A stretch of 64,000 bases of DNA from Nitrobacter winogradskyi Nb-255. GTDB taxonomy: Bacteria; Pseudomonadota; Alphaproteobacteria; Rhizobiales; Xanthobacteraceae. The stretch is taken from NCBI RefSeq assembly GCF_000012725.1, contig NC_007406.1:496001-560000 (forward strand), read 5' to 3'. The position numbers and the translations under genes are program-made. The notes beneath the pieces are model-generated. The model ran no database searches. It was not told the DNA's origin and saw nothing but the letters and a program-made list of their open reading frames with translations. Below, one piece after another: positions 46,539 through 56,576 of the stretch. The first letter of the stretch is position 1. The number at the start of each line of letters is the position of its first letter.

Positions 46539-47468
46539 ATGGATCGGATCGATCTGTTCAGGGTCTTTGTACGTGTCGTGGAACTGGCGAGTTTCACGCG
46601 CGCAGCGGATGCGCTGGTGTTGCCGCGTTCGTCCGTATCCGCGGCGGTTCGAGAGCTTGAATCGCGTGTCGGCGCGCGGTTGCTCCACCGCACCACCCGC
46701 AAGGTAGTGCCGACGCCGGATGGTACGGCTTTTTACAAACGATGCTTGCGGCTGCTCGCCGATGTCGAAGAGACAGAGGCGCTATTCCGCCAGAGTGCGC
46801 GTCGTCCTGTCGGTAAGCTGAAGGTGGACGTCCCCGGCCGTCTCGGGCGGCTGATCATCGTGCCGGCGCTTCCGGACTTTTTCGCCCGCTATCCCGACAT
46901 CGAGCTTGATCTCGGCGTCACGGACAGAGCGGTCAACCTTGTCGAGCAAAGTGTCGACGGCGTTCTGCGGGTGGGTGTCCTGAGCCAGTCCGGTTTGATT
47001 GCGCGTTCAGTCGGTGTGTTGCCGCTCATCAATGTGGCGGCTCCGTCCTACCTTGGCCGTCATGGCATTCCGGAGACGCCCGACGATCTCGATACGCATC
47101 TCGCTGTTAGATATGCGTCGCCGTCCACCGGCCGTATCGAAGATTGGGAATGGATCGATAACGGTCATGTTCGTACCAGAGTGGTGGCGGGCCGAATCAC
47201 GGTCAACAGCGCCGAAGCTTATATTGCCTGTGCGTTGGCCGGATTGGGTATGATCCAGATACCCGCCTATGACGTGAAGCCGCATCTCGCTGCGGGCGAA
47301 CTGGTTGAGATTCTACCGCATCATCGCGCGCAGCCTTTTCCCATGACGTTTCTCTATCCGTCGCGGCAGCACCGGTCGCGGCGGGTGCAGGTGTTTGCTG
47401 ATTGGCTCGAAAACCTGCTTCGCGAGAGAGTCCTACATTTGGATCCCACGCAAGCCTTGTCTGTTTGA
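46539..47468 (+). CDS. LysR family transcriptional regulator
   Basis: The 309-aa product has the N-terminal winged HTH (MDRIDLFRVFVRVVELASFT, VLPRSSVSAAVRELESRVGA) and a periplasmic-binding-like effector domain from about residue 90. It is close to the PcaQ/DmlR-like group that often controls a divergent oxidoreductase. The ATG at 46539 matches the family start. Likely regulates the SDR gene and itself. Confidence 0.9.
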   Translation: MDRIDLFRVFVRVVELASFTRAADALVLPRSSVSAAVRELESRVGARLLHRTTRKVVPTPDGTAFYKRCLRLLADVEETEALFRQSARRPVGKLKVDVPGRLGRLIIVPALPDFFARYPDIELDLGVTDRAVNLVEQSVDGVLRVGVLSQSGLIARSVGVLPLINVAAPSYLGRHGIPETPDDLDTHLAVRYASPSTGRIEDWEWIDNGHVRTRVVAGRITVNSAEAYIACALAGLGMIQIPAYDVKPHLAAGELVEILPHHRAQPFPMTFLYPSRQHRSRRVQVFADWLENLLRERVLHLDPTQALSV

Positions 47469-47509
47469 TTGGGGCATGGACTGTCCGATAACCGCTGCAT
47501 GCCCGCTCT

Positions 47510-47635
47510 CATCCCGCTAGAGCGGGATGAGGAAAAGTGTGTAGCGGTTTTCCACTTCGCTCGAAAACGCTATAAATATTGGAATCGATCACGATCATGG
47601 TTCTGGATCGATTCGATCCAAAACCATCGTGATCC
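47510..47635. repeat. Family D repeat after the LysR gene
   Basis: CATCCCGCTAGAGCGGGATG (47511-47530) is a palindrome around CTAG. It continues GAGGAAAAGTG, GCTCGAAAACGCTATAAATA, then a second palindrome GGATCGATTCGATCC (47607-47621), and closes with AAAACCATCGTGATC. The same parts occur inverted at 56358-56475. Confidence 0.75.
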
Positions 47636-47647
47636 AGCCGGTAATGA

Positions 47648-48904
47648 TCAACGCCGTCTTGCCGCCATCGCTTCCTGCGCGGCGCGCTCGCCGCTGTCGC
47701 GCGCGCCGTGCGCCGTGGAAAAGAAATTCGGCGAGGTGGCCTCTCCCGCGAAGAACAGACGGCCGTCAATGGGCGCGGCGAGGACGGCGCGGGCACAGGC
47801 CCGACCCGGTAGCGCGTGGGAATAGGCGCCTTGCGCGAAGGGGTCGCTGGCCCAGCGCGATTCCGCGAGCGGTTTCAGTTTCCTTCGATAGCTTGAGCCG
47901 AGCAGTGCCGTGATCTCGTCGATCGCCTGCGCGGCGAATGCGCCATTGCCGGCGGCTTCCAGTTCGCGCGCGAAGCTGCCGCCGAAAAAACCCTCGATGC
48001 AGGGCTGGCCGAACGGACGCAGGTGATAGGTTCCGATCTTCGTTCGCATGATCGCGCCGCTCAGGTTGCCGTCTTTCGGCGCGGTGTTTCCGGGGTCGTC
48101 GAGGGCCAGCATGACCTTGTCGTCGATGCCGAGCGGCAGATCGGCCGCGGCGTTCACTTTCGCGGGCAGTTCGGGATGGAAGCGGATCGATTCGTTCGCG
48201 AGCAGGCTGGTCGGGACCGTGACGATCACCTGCGTCGCGGACAGAACGCCGTTCGATGTTTCGATGCGAATGCGCGTGGCGGAATGATCGATGCGCCAAA
48301 CCCGCGTGTTCAGCGCGACCGGGCAGGGCCGGGCGTAGGCCGCGATCATTGCGCCATAGCCGTGACGCACCCGCCAGTTTATCTTTGTATCTTCATAGGC
48401 CGCCGTGTCGCGAACCGAGACGCCGTCGAGTTCGCAGCCGTTCACATAGGTCGAGACGGCGTCGATCACCGGATTCCAGTGGTTGCCCGGTTCGAGATAG
48501 CGGCTGGCGTCGTCATCTGCGTCGGCATCGTTCTTCGCTGCCTTCTGGATGCGGTCGTCGAACGCATCCAGCGCGGCCAGGAAGTCCTCGCGCTCGGCCT
48601 CCGTGAATCCGGCGGCAAAACTTTGCTCGCGCCATGGGGGCGGCGTCCTGTCGATCTCGAATCCGAGCCTGCCGGCGATCGCAACGAACGAGTTCCTGTC
48701 GGCCGAATGCAGCCAGCCGCAGCCGAGATCGAAAACGATACCGGGGGCGGGGAAAATGGTGTGGGCGCGTCCGCCGACGCGGCCGCGGGCTTCCAGCACG
48801 ATGACGGAGAGACCCGAGTCATTCAGGGCATCGGCCGCGCCGAGCCCGGCGGCTCCGGCTCCGATAATGGCGACATCGACGTTGGAGGGGAGATTTTGCG
48901 ACAT
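47648..48904 (-). CDS. FAD-dependent amine oxidase family protein
   Basis: The 418-aa flavoprotein begins with VDVAIIGAGAAGLGAADALN (FAD Rossmann, about 8-27), RGRVGGRAHT and ends with DGRLFFAGEATSPNFFSTAHGARDSG, the amine-oxidase C-terminal FAD motif. It is like flavin monoamine oxidases; the substrate is unknown. ATG at 48904 chosen because residues encoded upstream come from a family C repeat. No operon partner. Confidence 0.88.
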   Translation of the reverse strand: MSQNLPSNVDVAIIGAGAAGLGAADALNDSGLSVIVLEARGRVGGRAHTIFPAPGIVFDLGCGWLHSADRNSFVAIAGRLGFEIDRTPPPWREQSFAAGFTEAEREDFLAALDAFDDRIQKAAKNDADADDDASRYLEPGNHWNPVIDAVSTYVNGCELDGVSVRDTAAYEDTKINWRVRHGYGAMIAAYARPCPVALNTRVWRIDHSATRIRIETSNGVLSATQVIVTVPTSLLANESIRFHPELPAKVNAAADLPLGIDDKVMLALDDPGNTAPKDGNLSGAIMRTKIGTYHLRPFGQPCIEGFFGGSFARELEAAGNGAFAAQAIDEITALLGSSYRRKLKPLAESRWASDPFAQGAYSHALPGRACARAVLAAPIDGRLFFAGEATSPNFFSTAHGARDSGERAAQEAMAARRR

Positions 48905-48918
48905 GTCGCCACGCTGAT

Positions 48919-49024
48919 TAGAGCATTTTCCGGCGAAGTGGATACCGGTTCGCCGCAAGAAAATGCGACCAGACAACCATTTCTGGAGTATGGTCCGATT
49001 TAACTTTGATCGGATCATGCTCTA
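48919..49024. repeat. Family C repeat (inverted)
   Basis: Starts TAGAGCATTTTCCGGCGAAG, runs through CGCCGCAAGAAAATGCGACC and ends with GGTCCGATTTAACTTTGATC and CGGATCATGCTCTAG. It is joined at CTAG to the family A element that reaches mutS, giving the same C-A order as on both sides of the IS481 element. Confidence 0.8.
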
Positions 49025-49149
49025 GAGTCCGCTTCTGATGGAATCAGAAGCGGACTCTATGATTTTATTTTGATGCTTTTCCTTCACGCGAACCGGTGTC
49101 CATCCTTAGGGCTCAAGTCCGAGGACATGCTTCGTTCGAAAACATTCTA
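49023..49149. repeat. Composite family A repeat ending in the mutS stop codon
   Basis: 49023-49062 is a near-perfect palindrome TAGAGTCCGCTTCTGATG...ATCAGAAGCGGACTCTA. The arm 49072-49149 starts TGCTTTTCCTTCACGCGAAC, contains the CCTTAGGGCTCAAGTCCGAGG insert and ends TTCGAAAACATTCTA. That last CTA (49147-49149) is the TAG stop of mutS on the minus strand. Confidence 0.8.
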
Positions 49150-51873
49150 TTGTTTCGGCAGTTTCGCCTTCAGCGCATAGAGCGCATCCAGCGCCTCACG
49201 CGGTGACATCTCGTCGGGGTGCAGGGACTTCAACGCTTCGATCAAGGGGGAGGTTTCGCCCGTTGGTGCGGATTCGCCTGTGCGCGAGGTGACCGCGAAC
49301 AGCGGCAGATCGTCCACCAGCACTCGCACGGTCGATCCGCGATCCTGCGCCTCCAGTTTCGCCAGCACCGATTTCGCCCGCGCGATGACCGATGGTGGAA
49401 GCCCGGCGAGCCTGGCTACCTGGATGCCGTAAGAGCGGTCGGCGGCGCCGGGCAGCACCTCATGCAGAAACACCACCTCGCCATGCCATTCCTTGACCCG
49501 AACGGTGGCGTTGAACAGCCGCGGCAGCTTTGCCGACAGCGCGGTGAGTTCGTGGTAGTGCGTGGCGAACAGCGCGCGGCACCGGTTGCTTTCGTGCAGG
49601 TGCTCGATGGTCGCCCATGCGATCGACAGCCCGTCGAAGGTAGCTGTGCCGCGACCGATCTCGTCGAGAATGACCAGCGCGCGTTCCGACGCCTGATTGA
49701 GGATGACGGCGGTTTCCACCATCTCGACCATGAAGGTCGAGCGCCCGCGCGCAAGATCGTCGGCGGCGCCCACGCGCGAGAACAGCCGGTCGATGATGCC
49801 GATTCGCGCGCGGCTCGCCGGCACGAAACTGCCGACCTGCGCCATCAGCGCGATCAGCGCGTTCTGGCGCAGGAAGGTGGATTTCCCCGCCATGTTGGGG
49901 CCGGTGAGCAGCCAGATCTGTCCGGACTCCCCGCTTCCTTCCACCGGAGGAGGTGGCGGCGACAGATCGCAGGCGTTGGCGATGAACGGCTGGCCCGTGC
50001 GCTTCAGCGCCTGCTCGACCACCGGATGCCGCCCGCCTTCGATCGCGAAGCTGAGCGAGGCGTCAATGTCCGGCCGTGTATAGTTCTCGTCGATCGCGAG
50101 CTTTGCGAACGAGGCCGCGACGTCCAGTTGCGCGAAGGCGTGCGCGGCGTTGCGTATTTCGTCGCCATTCCGGATCGCCATCGCGGCAAGCCGGTCGAAG
50201 ATGTCGAGCTCAAGACCAAGCGCGCGTTCGCCGGCATTGGCGATCCTGGCTTCTATTTCACCGAGTTCCGACGTGGTGAAGCGCACCTGACCCGCCAGTG
50301 TCTGGCGATGGATGAAGGTGGCGTTCAGGGGAGCGCTCATCAGCCGGTTGGCGTGCTGCGCCGTCACCTCGACGAAATAGCCGAGCACGTTGTTGTGGCG
50401 GATCTTGAGCGTCTTGACGCCGGTCTCCTCGGCGTAGCGGGCCTGCATCGCGGCGACGACGAGGCGGGAATCGTCCCTCAGCTTTCGCGCCTCGTCGAGT
50501 GCGGTGTCATAGCCTTCGCGGACGAAGCCGCCATCGCGCTTCATCAGCGGCAGGTTTTCGGACAGCGCATTGCCGAGTTCGCGGGCAAGCTCGCGGGAGG
50601 GCCCTCGCAGCGCCTGCATCGCCGCGGCGATTCCCTCCGGCGGATCGGAAAGCCCGGCAAGCCGCGCTAGCGTCTGGTCGGCCGCCATGACGCCGTCGCG
50701 CAGACCCGCGAGGTCGCGCGGCCCGCCGCGTCCGAGCGAGAGCCGCGCCAGCGCCCGCGACATGTCGGGCGCGGTCCGCAGGATCGCGCGGATGTCGTCG
50801 CGCGCCGCACCGTCGGCGGTCAATGCGGCGACGGCGTCGAGCCGCCGCGTGATCGCGGCCGTGTCGGTCAGCGGGGCCGCCAGCCGTTGCGCCAGGAGAC
50901 GCGATCCCGCCGCCGTCATGGTGCGGTCGATGGCGTCGAGCAGCGAGCCTCGCCGTTCGCCGGCGAGCGTGCGCGTCAGTTCGAGGTTGGCGCGGGTCGC
51001 GGGATCGATCGCCATGGTGCTGCCGGACGCCTCGCGTGACGGCGGCGACAGCGGAGGCCGTTGGCCGATCTGGGTGCGGTCGATATAGGTGACGGCGGCG
51101 GCGGCCGCGGTCGCTTCCAGCCGCGACATGGCGCTGAGGCCGTCCATGGTGGCCACGGCGAAGTAATCGCACAGCCGGCGTTCGGCGGTCGCGCCGTCGA
51201 AGGTGTCGCGGGGCAGCGGCGTCACCGACGGCAGTTCGCGCAGCAGCGCGCCGAGATCGGGATCGCCGTGAAGCGTGTCGGAGACGATCACCTCGTTGGG
51301 GTTGATGCGCGCCAGCGTCGCCGCGAGTTCATTGGCCCCGCATTCGGTGACCATGAACTCGGCGGTCGAGATGTCGATCCAGGCCAGCGCGAAGCGATCG
51401 ACGCCGGAGGACGCCCGCGCCCGCGCCAGTGCCAACAGGTAATTATTGGCGCGGGCGTCGAGCAGCGTGTCCTCGGTCAGCGTGCCGGGGGTGACAAGGC
51501 GCACGACGTCCCGGCGCACCACGCTCTTGTTGCCGCGCTTGCGGGCGGCGGAAGGGTCCTCCGTCTGCTCGCACACCGCGACGCGATGGCCGGCTGCGAT
51601 CAGCCGGTGCAGGTAGTCGTCCGAGCGTTCGACCGGAACGCCGCACATCGGGATGTCCGCGCCCTGATGCTTGCCGCGTTTGGTCAGCGTGATGCCGAGC
51701 GCGCGCGAGGCAATTTCGGCGTCCTCGAAGAACAGCTCGTAGAAATCGCCCATCCGGTAGAACAGCAGCAGGCCGGGATTGGCCGCCTTGATTTCAAGGT
51801 ACTGTTCCATCATCGGCGTCACCCGCGCGAAAGCGGGGTCCGGCGATGTCGAAACGGCGCGCTGGGTCGTCAT
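49147..51873 (-). CDS. mutS: DNA mismatch repair protein MutS
   Basis: Recognises mismatches and starts repair. The 908-aa product starts its mismatch-binding domain at [20 protein letters not shown], with [10 protein letters not shown] (Phe-x-Glu; GDFYELF), connector and lever domains and a C-terminal ATPase: [16 protein letters not shown] (Walker A, about 650-665), [20 protein letters not shown] and [20 protein letters not shown] (Walker B). Full length. The stop codon is the end of a repeat. No mutL here. Confidence 0.97.
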   Translation of the reverse strand: MTTQRAVSTSPDPAFARVTPMMEQYLEIKAANPGLLLFYRMGDFYELFFEDAEIASRALGITLTKRGKHQGADIPMCGVPVERSDDYLHRLIAAGHRVAVCEQTEDPSAARKRGNKSVVRRDVVRLVTPGTLTEDTLLDARANNYLLALARARASSGVDRFALAWIDISTAEFMVTECGANELAATLARINPNEVIVSDTLHGDPDLGALLRELPSVTPLPRDTFDGATAERRLCDYFAVATMDGLSAMSRLEATAAAAAVTYIDRTQIGQRPPLSPPSREASGSTMAIDPATRANLELTRTLAGERRGSLLDAIDRTMTAAGSRLLAQRLAAPLTDTAAITRRLDAVAALTADGAARDDIRAILRTAPDMSRALARLSLGRGGPRDLAGLRDGVMAADQTLARLAGLSDPPEGIAAAMQALRGPSRELARELGNALSENLPLMKRDGGFVREGYDTALDEARKLRDDSRLVVAAMQARYAEETGVKTLKIRHNNVLGYFVEVTAQHANRLMSAPLNATFIHRQTLAGQVRFTTSELGEIEARIANAGERALGLELDIFDRLAAMAIRNGDEIRNAAHAFAQLDVAASFAKLAIDENYTRPDIDASLSFAIEGGRHPVVEQALKRTGQPFIANACDLSPPPPPVEGSGESGQIWLLTGPNMAGKSTFLRQNALIALMAQVGSFVPASRARIGIIDRLFSRVGAADDLARGRSTFMVEMVETAVILNQASERALVILDEIGRGTATFDGLSIAWATIEHLHESNRCRALFATHYHELTALSAKLPRLFNATVRVKEWHGEVVFLHEVLPGAADRSYGIQVARLAGLPPSVIARAKSVLAKLEAQDRGSTVRVLVDDLPLFAVTSRTGESAPTGETSPLIEALKSLHPDEMSPREALDALYALKAKLPKQ

Positions 51874-52029
51874 GGCGGTGAAGCTACAAAGTTTCAGCGC
51901 GGGTTCCTATGACCTTGCGGAAGCGGTGCGCGTTTTCCACGCATCGCTTCATGGCCGCGCCGTGAAGCATCGTGTTTTTCGCCCCGCTCATGAAAAAGAG
52001 CCGGAGAAGAAAACATGAGCTGATCAGGA

Positions 52030-52896
52030 TCAGGGGACGGTGGCCCATGCCCCCACGAGTCGGGGGTAGAAAACGCAATATTCGTCGGAAGCAACTTCCT
52101 CCAACAGCCGCTGGCGCAGCGTATCGATTCCCACGGTTTCCTCGGCCGCTATTCCCAGCTTCACGATCGCCGGCAGCATGCTGCGCACGGAGTCGACCAG
52201 GAAGTCTAACGCGACCTCGTTGGCGGTCGTTATCCGGGTGAGCCCGGCCATCTGCGGCGTCAAACCCGCGGCGCGGAAGGTGCTGAACAGCGCCACCCCC
52301 ATATCGATCTGGCGTCCGATCCGGCGATAGACTTCACAGATCCAGCCGAGGCACTGTTGAAAAAGCGTCAAGGGCGGATAAACCGCCGCCGTACTCAGAT
52401 CAAATTCGATGAATGAGATGATCGCTCCCGTCCGCAGACGGTTGCGCAGCCTGCTCAGCGCCTCCGCCGGATTTGCAAGATGGATAAGGATGAACCGACC
52501 GATGACGGCGTCGAACCGCGAACAGTCCTCAAGGCTTTCGAGCGTTCCCGGCGACAAGCTCGCCCAGCTTTTGCCCTCGGCATCGAGTCGCATCCGCGCG
52601 ATCGCCAGCGCCTCGGCGGCGGGATCGATTCCCTTCAGGCTTCCCGATTGTGAAACAATTTCCGCGGCGATCAGGGAAACATCGCCGACGCCGCAACCGA
52701 CATCGAGAACCCGCATCCCCTTTTTCAATCCGGCGCGCACGAGAAGATCACGCGTGAGATCGGAGAACAGCGCGCCCTGGCTGCCAAGCCTTTCGAGCTC
52801 CTGATCGGAATGACCCAACACATAATCCGCGCGGGCCTTGCCATCCTGATCTTCGACCGTCGCAGCGCCGGCTTCGGAAAGAGGCGGATTACTCAC
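52030..52896 (-). CDS. Class I SAM-dependent methyltransferase
   Basis: The 288-aa product has motif I MRVLDVGCGVGDVSLIAA (about 61-78), motif II GIDPAAEALAIARMR and post-motif FDAVIGRFILIHLANPAEAL. It belongs to the UbiE/Methyltransf_25-like group. No substrate can be inferred. It is divergent from an alpha/beta hydrolase (start-to-start 68 bp), so the two may be co-regulated. Confidence 0.87.
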   Translation of the reverse strand: MSNPPLSEAGAATVEDQDGKARADYVLGHSDQELERLGSQGALFSDLTRDLLVRAGLKKGMRVLDVGCGVGDVSLIAAEIVSQSGSLKGIDPAAEALAIARMRLDAEGKSWASLSPGTLESLEDCSRFDAVIGRFILIHLANPAEALSRLRNRLRTGAIISFIEFDLSTAAVYPPLTLFQQCLGWICEVYRRIGRQIDMGVALFSTFRAAGLTPQMAGLTRITTANEVALDFLVDSVRSMLPAIVKLGIAAEETVGIDTLRQRLLEEVASDEYCVFYPRLVGAWATVP

Positions 52897-52964
52897 AAAT
52901 CTCTCCTAAATCTTTAACACCTTTTACATTTCATCGTGCCTAGGCTGGGAACAGAGGTAGGAAG

Positions 52965-53825
52965 ATGTTGTCGCGCACGATCGAGACGTCACAGGGGCGG
53001 TTGGCCTTCCTGGAAAGTTCAGGGAGCGGCACGCCTGTCGTTTTTATACATGGAAACTCGACCTGTCGTGACGTATTTCGGCATCAATTCGAAACGACGC
53101 TGGCGGCGACACAGCGCATCATCGCGATCGATCTGCCTGGTCACGGACAATCGGATGACGCGCTGGATCCGCAGAAGGCTTACACCATTCCCGGTTATGC
53201 GGCGACGCTGATCGAGGCGTTACGATCATTGAATATCACACGGGCGGCGCTTGTCGGCTGGTCGCTGGGTGGACATGTCAGCCTCGAAATGATCGGGCAA
53301 GGGTTTGATGCCGCGGGCGCCATGATCATCGGCGCGCCGCCCATCAAGCGCGGCATTCTGGGAATGGTCCGCGGCTTTCAGGCTCAGCTCGATCTGCTGC
53401 TCGCTACCAAAAGCGCGCTGAATGCGCGCGACATCAGCCGATTTGCGCGTGCCTGCGTCGGGGAGAAGCATGCGGCGCAGCTTCATGACACGATCGCGCG
53501 CACGGACCGTCGCGCGCGCCAGATCCTGGGGCGTGGATTGCGATCCGGGCTCGGCGTCGATCAACGCTGGGTCGTCGAAAACCTGCCGACACCGATCGCC
53601 GTGGTCAACGGCTCCGGGGAGCCGTTCGCACGTCTCGACTATGTGGCAGGCATCTCTTATGCCGCCCTCTGGGATCATCGCTGCCACATCATCGACGGCG
53701 TCGGCCACGCGCCCTTCCTCGAAGCGCCCGAGCGGTTCAATCCGCTGCTCCTCCGCTTTCTGGGTGATATCCATTGCAGCCGCATCGACGGTACAACGCA
53801 GCCACAAATCCGCAGCGTTGCCTGA
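52965..53825 (+). CDS. Alpha/beta hydrolase
   Basis: The 286-aa product shows PVVFIHGNSTCRDVFRHQ (oxyanion HG), AIDLPGHGQSDDA, VGWSLGGHVSLEM (nucleophile Ser in GWSLGG, about 102) and IIDGVGHAPFLEAPERF (catalytic His). It is a standard fold hydrolase of unknown substrate. Bases 53838-53867 just after the stop form two 15-bp tandem units (ACTCAGCCAA core). Confidence 0.87.
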   Translation: MLSRTIETSQGRLAFLESSGSGTPVVFIHGNSTCRDVFRHQFETTLAATQRIIAIDLPGHGQSDDALDPQKAYTIPGYAATLIEALRSLNITRAALVGWSLGGHVSLEMIGQGFDAAGAMIIGAPPIKRGILGMVRGFQAQLDLLLATKSALNARDISRFARACVGEKHAAQLHDTIARTDRRARQILGRGLRSGLGVDQRWVVENLPTPIAVVNGSGEPFARLDYVAGISYAALWDHRCHIIDGVGHAPFLEAPERFNPLLLRFLGDIHCSRIDGTTQPQIRSVA

Positions 53826-54177
53826 AAGCTCCAAGCCTTACTCAGCCAAGCCTCACTCAGCCAAACCTTGCCCCGGCCAAAGCGTACCGAGCGCCTGAAC
53901 TCTTTGAAGGCGTTTCGAAAAGGGTACGAGTTCCGCGTTGAGTTTTCGACCTCGCGCCCCCGAGCGTCGATCACCGCGATGGCGGACCCAGGCGCATCGA
54001 CGCCTTGGTCGATTCCTGCATCGATGTGAACCCCGAACGAGCTGGAGCCTGGCGGCGCTCCTGGATGTGGCGCGCGTGGGTTGTTATTTAGGGTATGTCA
54101 TGTTGCATTGCGGCGCGAACTGAGAAAGTTTTCGGGATGATCCTGAAATGGGGAGCGGAACTGGTTCAAACGGGTTA
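53826..54177. other. Intergenic region before the Zur-like gene
   Basis: The 352-bp stretch contains the two 15-bp tandem units at 53838-53867 and a partial family B-like piece (TTTTCGGGATGATCCTGAAA, 54129-54148). I see no gene. The rest is plausible promoter DNA without clear boxes. Confidence 0.4.
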
Positions 54178-54681
54178 ATGGATAATCGAATGACCGCGAC
54201 CAGACCGACATTCCCCGTTCCGGGACATGACCACGACCGCTGCGCCGCCGAGGCGATCAGCCACGCTGAGCAAATCTGCGCGCGGCGCGGCCAGAAGTTC
54301 ACGCCGATCCGCCGTCAGGTGCTGCAGGCGCTGCTGTCGAGCCATCGGCCCCTCGGCGCCTATGAGGTGATCGAGGAACTGGCGAAATCGATCCCGCGCC
54401 CGGCGCCGATCACGGTCTATCGCGCGCTCGATTTTCTGATGGGGAACGGTCTGGTTCACCGGATCGAAAGCCGCAATGCGTTTCTGGCCTGCGGGCACGA
54501 CCATGATGAGAGCGCGATGGTGGCGTTTCTGATCTGCGAGCAGTGCGGTTCGGTCGGCGAGATTCCAGCAAGCCGCGTGGCGCGGAGTCTGAGCGATGCC
54601 GTCCGCACCACGGGGTTCACCCCGAAACTCTCCGTGGTTGAAATTACCGGCACCTGCGCGCATTGCCAGAACGCGTCCTGA
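54178..54681 (+). CDS. Fur family regulator, Zur-like
   Basis: The 167-aa product has the Fur winged helix (AEQICARRGQKFTPIRRQVL, YEVIEELAKSIPRPAPITVYRALDFL) and a metal-binding C-terminus with HDHDESAMVAFLICEQCGS and a second CAHC pair, so a structural Zn(Cys4) site is likely. The His-rich GHDHDRC near the start and HDHDE suggest a zinc sensor (Zur) rather than Fur or Irr. The ATG at 54178, 54190 or 54148 is uncertain. Confidence 0.82.
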   Translation: MDNRMTATRPTFPVPGHDHDRCAAEAISHAEQICARRGQKFTPIRRQVLQALLSSHRPLGAYEVIEELAKSIPRPAPITVYRALDFLMGNGLVHRIESRNAFLACGHDHDESAMVAFLICEQCGSVGEIPASRVARSLSDAVRTTGFTPKLSVVEITGTCAHCQNAS

Positions 54682-54722
54682 ATCGAGAGCCGCCGGCCGT
54701 GAACTCCCGTTGACGATTTTGG

Positions 54723-54774
54723 TTGACCTCTTCGCTGCGATTTTTGTTATAAATCAATGTCTTGCTTTGATTTA
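54723..54774 (+). promoter_or_regulatory. Predicted ispG promoter with overlapping palindrome
   Basis: TTGACC (54723-54728) and TTATAA (54747-54752) are 18 bases apart. TAAATCAA (54750-54757) and TTGATTTA (54767-54774) form a perfect 8-bp inverted repeat spaced 9 bases. The palindrome overlaps the -10 box and the likely start point, a place suited to repressor control. About 190 nt of leader would precede ispG. Confidence 0.5.
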
Positions 54775-54967
54775 ACGGTGAGTTGCCGCCTTTTGAATCC
54801 GTCAGCCCCTTTGTATGGCCGTCGGGACTGGCTATTTCATGCCTTGAAAGATGCGACTTTCGGAGTCGCGGCGCTGTGGTAAATGCTGGCCACCGACCTG
54901 CAGGGCGCTTCTTAACTCTGGCATTGATCCGTTGCTGAACATTACGAAAACCTGATATTTGAGGCCC

Positions 54968-56260
54968 ATGAACAAGCTCGAAAGTCCGTCGGAGATCGAC
55001 GTCGCGGGTCCCAGCCCGCGGCACAAGACCACGCAGGTGATGGTCGGCAATGTCGCGGTCGGCGGCGGCGCGCCGATCGTGGTGCAATCGATGACCAACA
55101 CCGACACCGCCGACATCGAGGGCACGATCGCCCAGGTCGCCGCCTTGTCGCGCGCCGGGTCGGAAATGGTCCGCATGACGGTGGACCGCGACGAGGCGGC
55201 AGCCGCCGTGCCGCATATCCGCGACGGCTTGCGCAAGCGCGGCATCACCACGCCGCTGATCGGCGATTTCCATTATATCGGCCACAAGCTGCTGGCCGAT
55301 CATCCGTCCTGCGCCGAGGCGCTCGACAAGTACCGGATCAATCCGGGCAATGTCGGTTTCAAGGACAAGCGCGACAAGCAATTCACCGACATCGTCGAAA
55401 CCGCGATCAAATACGGCAAGGCGGTGCGGATCGGCGCCAACTGGGGTTCGCTCGATCAGGAACTGCTGACGCACCTGATGGAAGAGAACGCCAATTCGGC
55501 CGCGCCGCTCGACGCCCGCGCTGTGACTCGCGAGGCGATGGTGCAATCGGCGCTACTGTCGGCGAAGCGCGCCGAGGAGATCGGTCTGCCGAAGACCAGG
55601 ATGGTTCTCTCGGCGAAGGTCTCGGCGGTGCAGGATCTGATCGCCGTCTACCAGACGCTGGCGTCGCGTTCGGACTACGCGATCCATCTCGGCCTCACCG
55701 AGGCCGGCATGGGCTCGAAGGGCATCGTCGCATCATCTGCCGCGCTCGGCATCCTGCTCCAGCAGGGCATCGGCGACACCATCCGGATCTCGCTGACGCC
55801 GGAGCCCGGCGGAGACCGCACGCTGGAAGTTCAGGTCGCGCAGGAACTGTTGCAGACCATGGGCTTCCGCACCTTCGTGCCGCTGGTTGCGGCCTGTCCG
55901 GGCTGCGGGCGCACCACCTCCACCACGTTCCAGGAATTGGCGCGGTCGATCCAGGATTTCATCCGCGACGAGATGCCGAACTGGAAGACGCAATATCCCG
56001 GCGTCGAGCAGCTCAACGTCGCGGTCATGGGCTGCATCGTCAATGGTCCCGGCGAATCCAAGCATGCCGATATCGGCATCTCGCTGCCCGGCACGGGCGA
56101 GGCGCCGGCCGCGCCGGTGTTTGTGGACGGCAAGAAGTTCAAGACGCTGCGAGGACCGGCGATCGCGCAGGACTTCAAGGCGCTGGTGATCGATTACATC
56201 GAGCAGCGTTATGGCGACGCCGCCAAGGCGCGGGCCGAAGCGGTGAGCGCGGCGGAGTAG
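54968..56260 (+). CDS. ispG: 4-hydroxy-3-methylbut-2-en-1-yl diphosphate synthase
   Basis: [4Fe-4S] enzyme of the MEP pathway that makes HMBPP from MEcPP. The 430-aa product shows [56 protein letters not shown], and CPGCGRTT plus [20 protein letters not shown] with the cluster cysteines. ATG at 54968, just inside a TTG at 54959. Full length for the proteobacterial form. Confidence 0.97.
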   Translation: MNKLESPSEIDVAGPSPRHKTTQVMVGNVAVGGGAPIVVQSMTNTDTADIEGTIAQVAALSRAGSEMVRMTVDRDEAAAAVPHIRDGLRKRGITTPLIGDFHYIGHKLLADHPSCAEALDKYRINPGNVGFKDKRDKQFTDIVETAIKYGKAVRIGANWGSLDQELLTHLMEENANSAAPLDARAVTREAMVQSALLSAKRAEEIGLPKTRMVLSAKVSAVQDLIAVYQTLASRSDYAIHLGLTEAGMGSKGIVASSAALGILLQQGIGDTIRISLTPEPGGDRTLEVQVAQELLQTMGFRTFVPLVAACPGCGRTTSTTFQELARSIQDFIRDEMPNWKTQYPGVEQLNVAVMGCIVNGPGESKHADIGISLPGTGEAPAAPVFVDGKKFKTLRGPAIAQDFKALVIDYIEQRYGDAAKARAEAVSAAE

Positions 56261-56266
56261 CCGGCT

Positions 56267-56350
56267 TATAGCGTTTTCGAGCGAAGCATGTCCTCGGGGC
56301 CTGAGCCCTAAGGATGGAAATCGGTTCGCGTGAAGAAAACGCGTCAAAAC
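56267..56350. repeat. Family A arm after ispG (inverted)
   Basis: Starts TATAGCGTTTTCGAGCGAAG, contains TGTCCTCGGGGCCTGAGCCC and TAAGGATGG, and ends TTCGCGTGAAGAAAACGCGTC. Same long insert form as the mutS-end copy. Begins 7 nt after the ispG TAG. Confidence 0.75.
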
Positions 56351-56357
56351 AACAATT

Positions 56358-56475
56358 TAGATCACGATGGTTTTGGATCGAATCGATCCAAAACCATAAA
56401 CGTGATCGATTCCAATATTTAGATAAGCGGGATGCGGGCGGAAAATCGCACCACACTTTTCCTCATCCCGCTCCA
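56358..56475. repeat. Family D repeat (inverted)
   Basis: Reads GATCACGATGGTTTTGGATC, the palindrome GGATCGAATCGATCC, GTGATCGATTCCAATATTTA, and ends ACTTTTCCTCATCCCGCTC. It is the inverted counterpart of 47510-47635, with a different middle. Confidence 0.75.
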
Positions 56476-56485
56476 GTAATTGATT

Positions 56486-56576
56486 GAGCATCGGATTTAT
56501 CCCGAAACCGGTTCCCACTTTCGGGTCCGATGCTCCAGAGCTTCGCTTCTGGTTCAATCAGAAGCGATAATGCTCA
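56486..56576. repeat. Family B element joined to a GAGC palindrome at a stop codon
   Basis: 56486-56534 is GAGCATCGGATTTATCCCGA...CTTTCGGGTCCGATGCTC, an inverted-repeat unit; 56535-56574 is AGAGCTTCGCTTCTGGTTCA...ATCAGAAGCGATAATGCTCA. The last TCA (56574-56576) is the TGA stop of the polyprenyl synthetase on the minus strand. Confidence 0.7.

Noticed and set aside
51872-52018. Possible 48-aa protein starting [11 protein letters not shown], divergent from mutS
   Set aside because: No recognisable family and an internal piece of the same frame runs antisense into mutS; not enough support.
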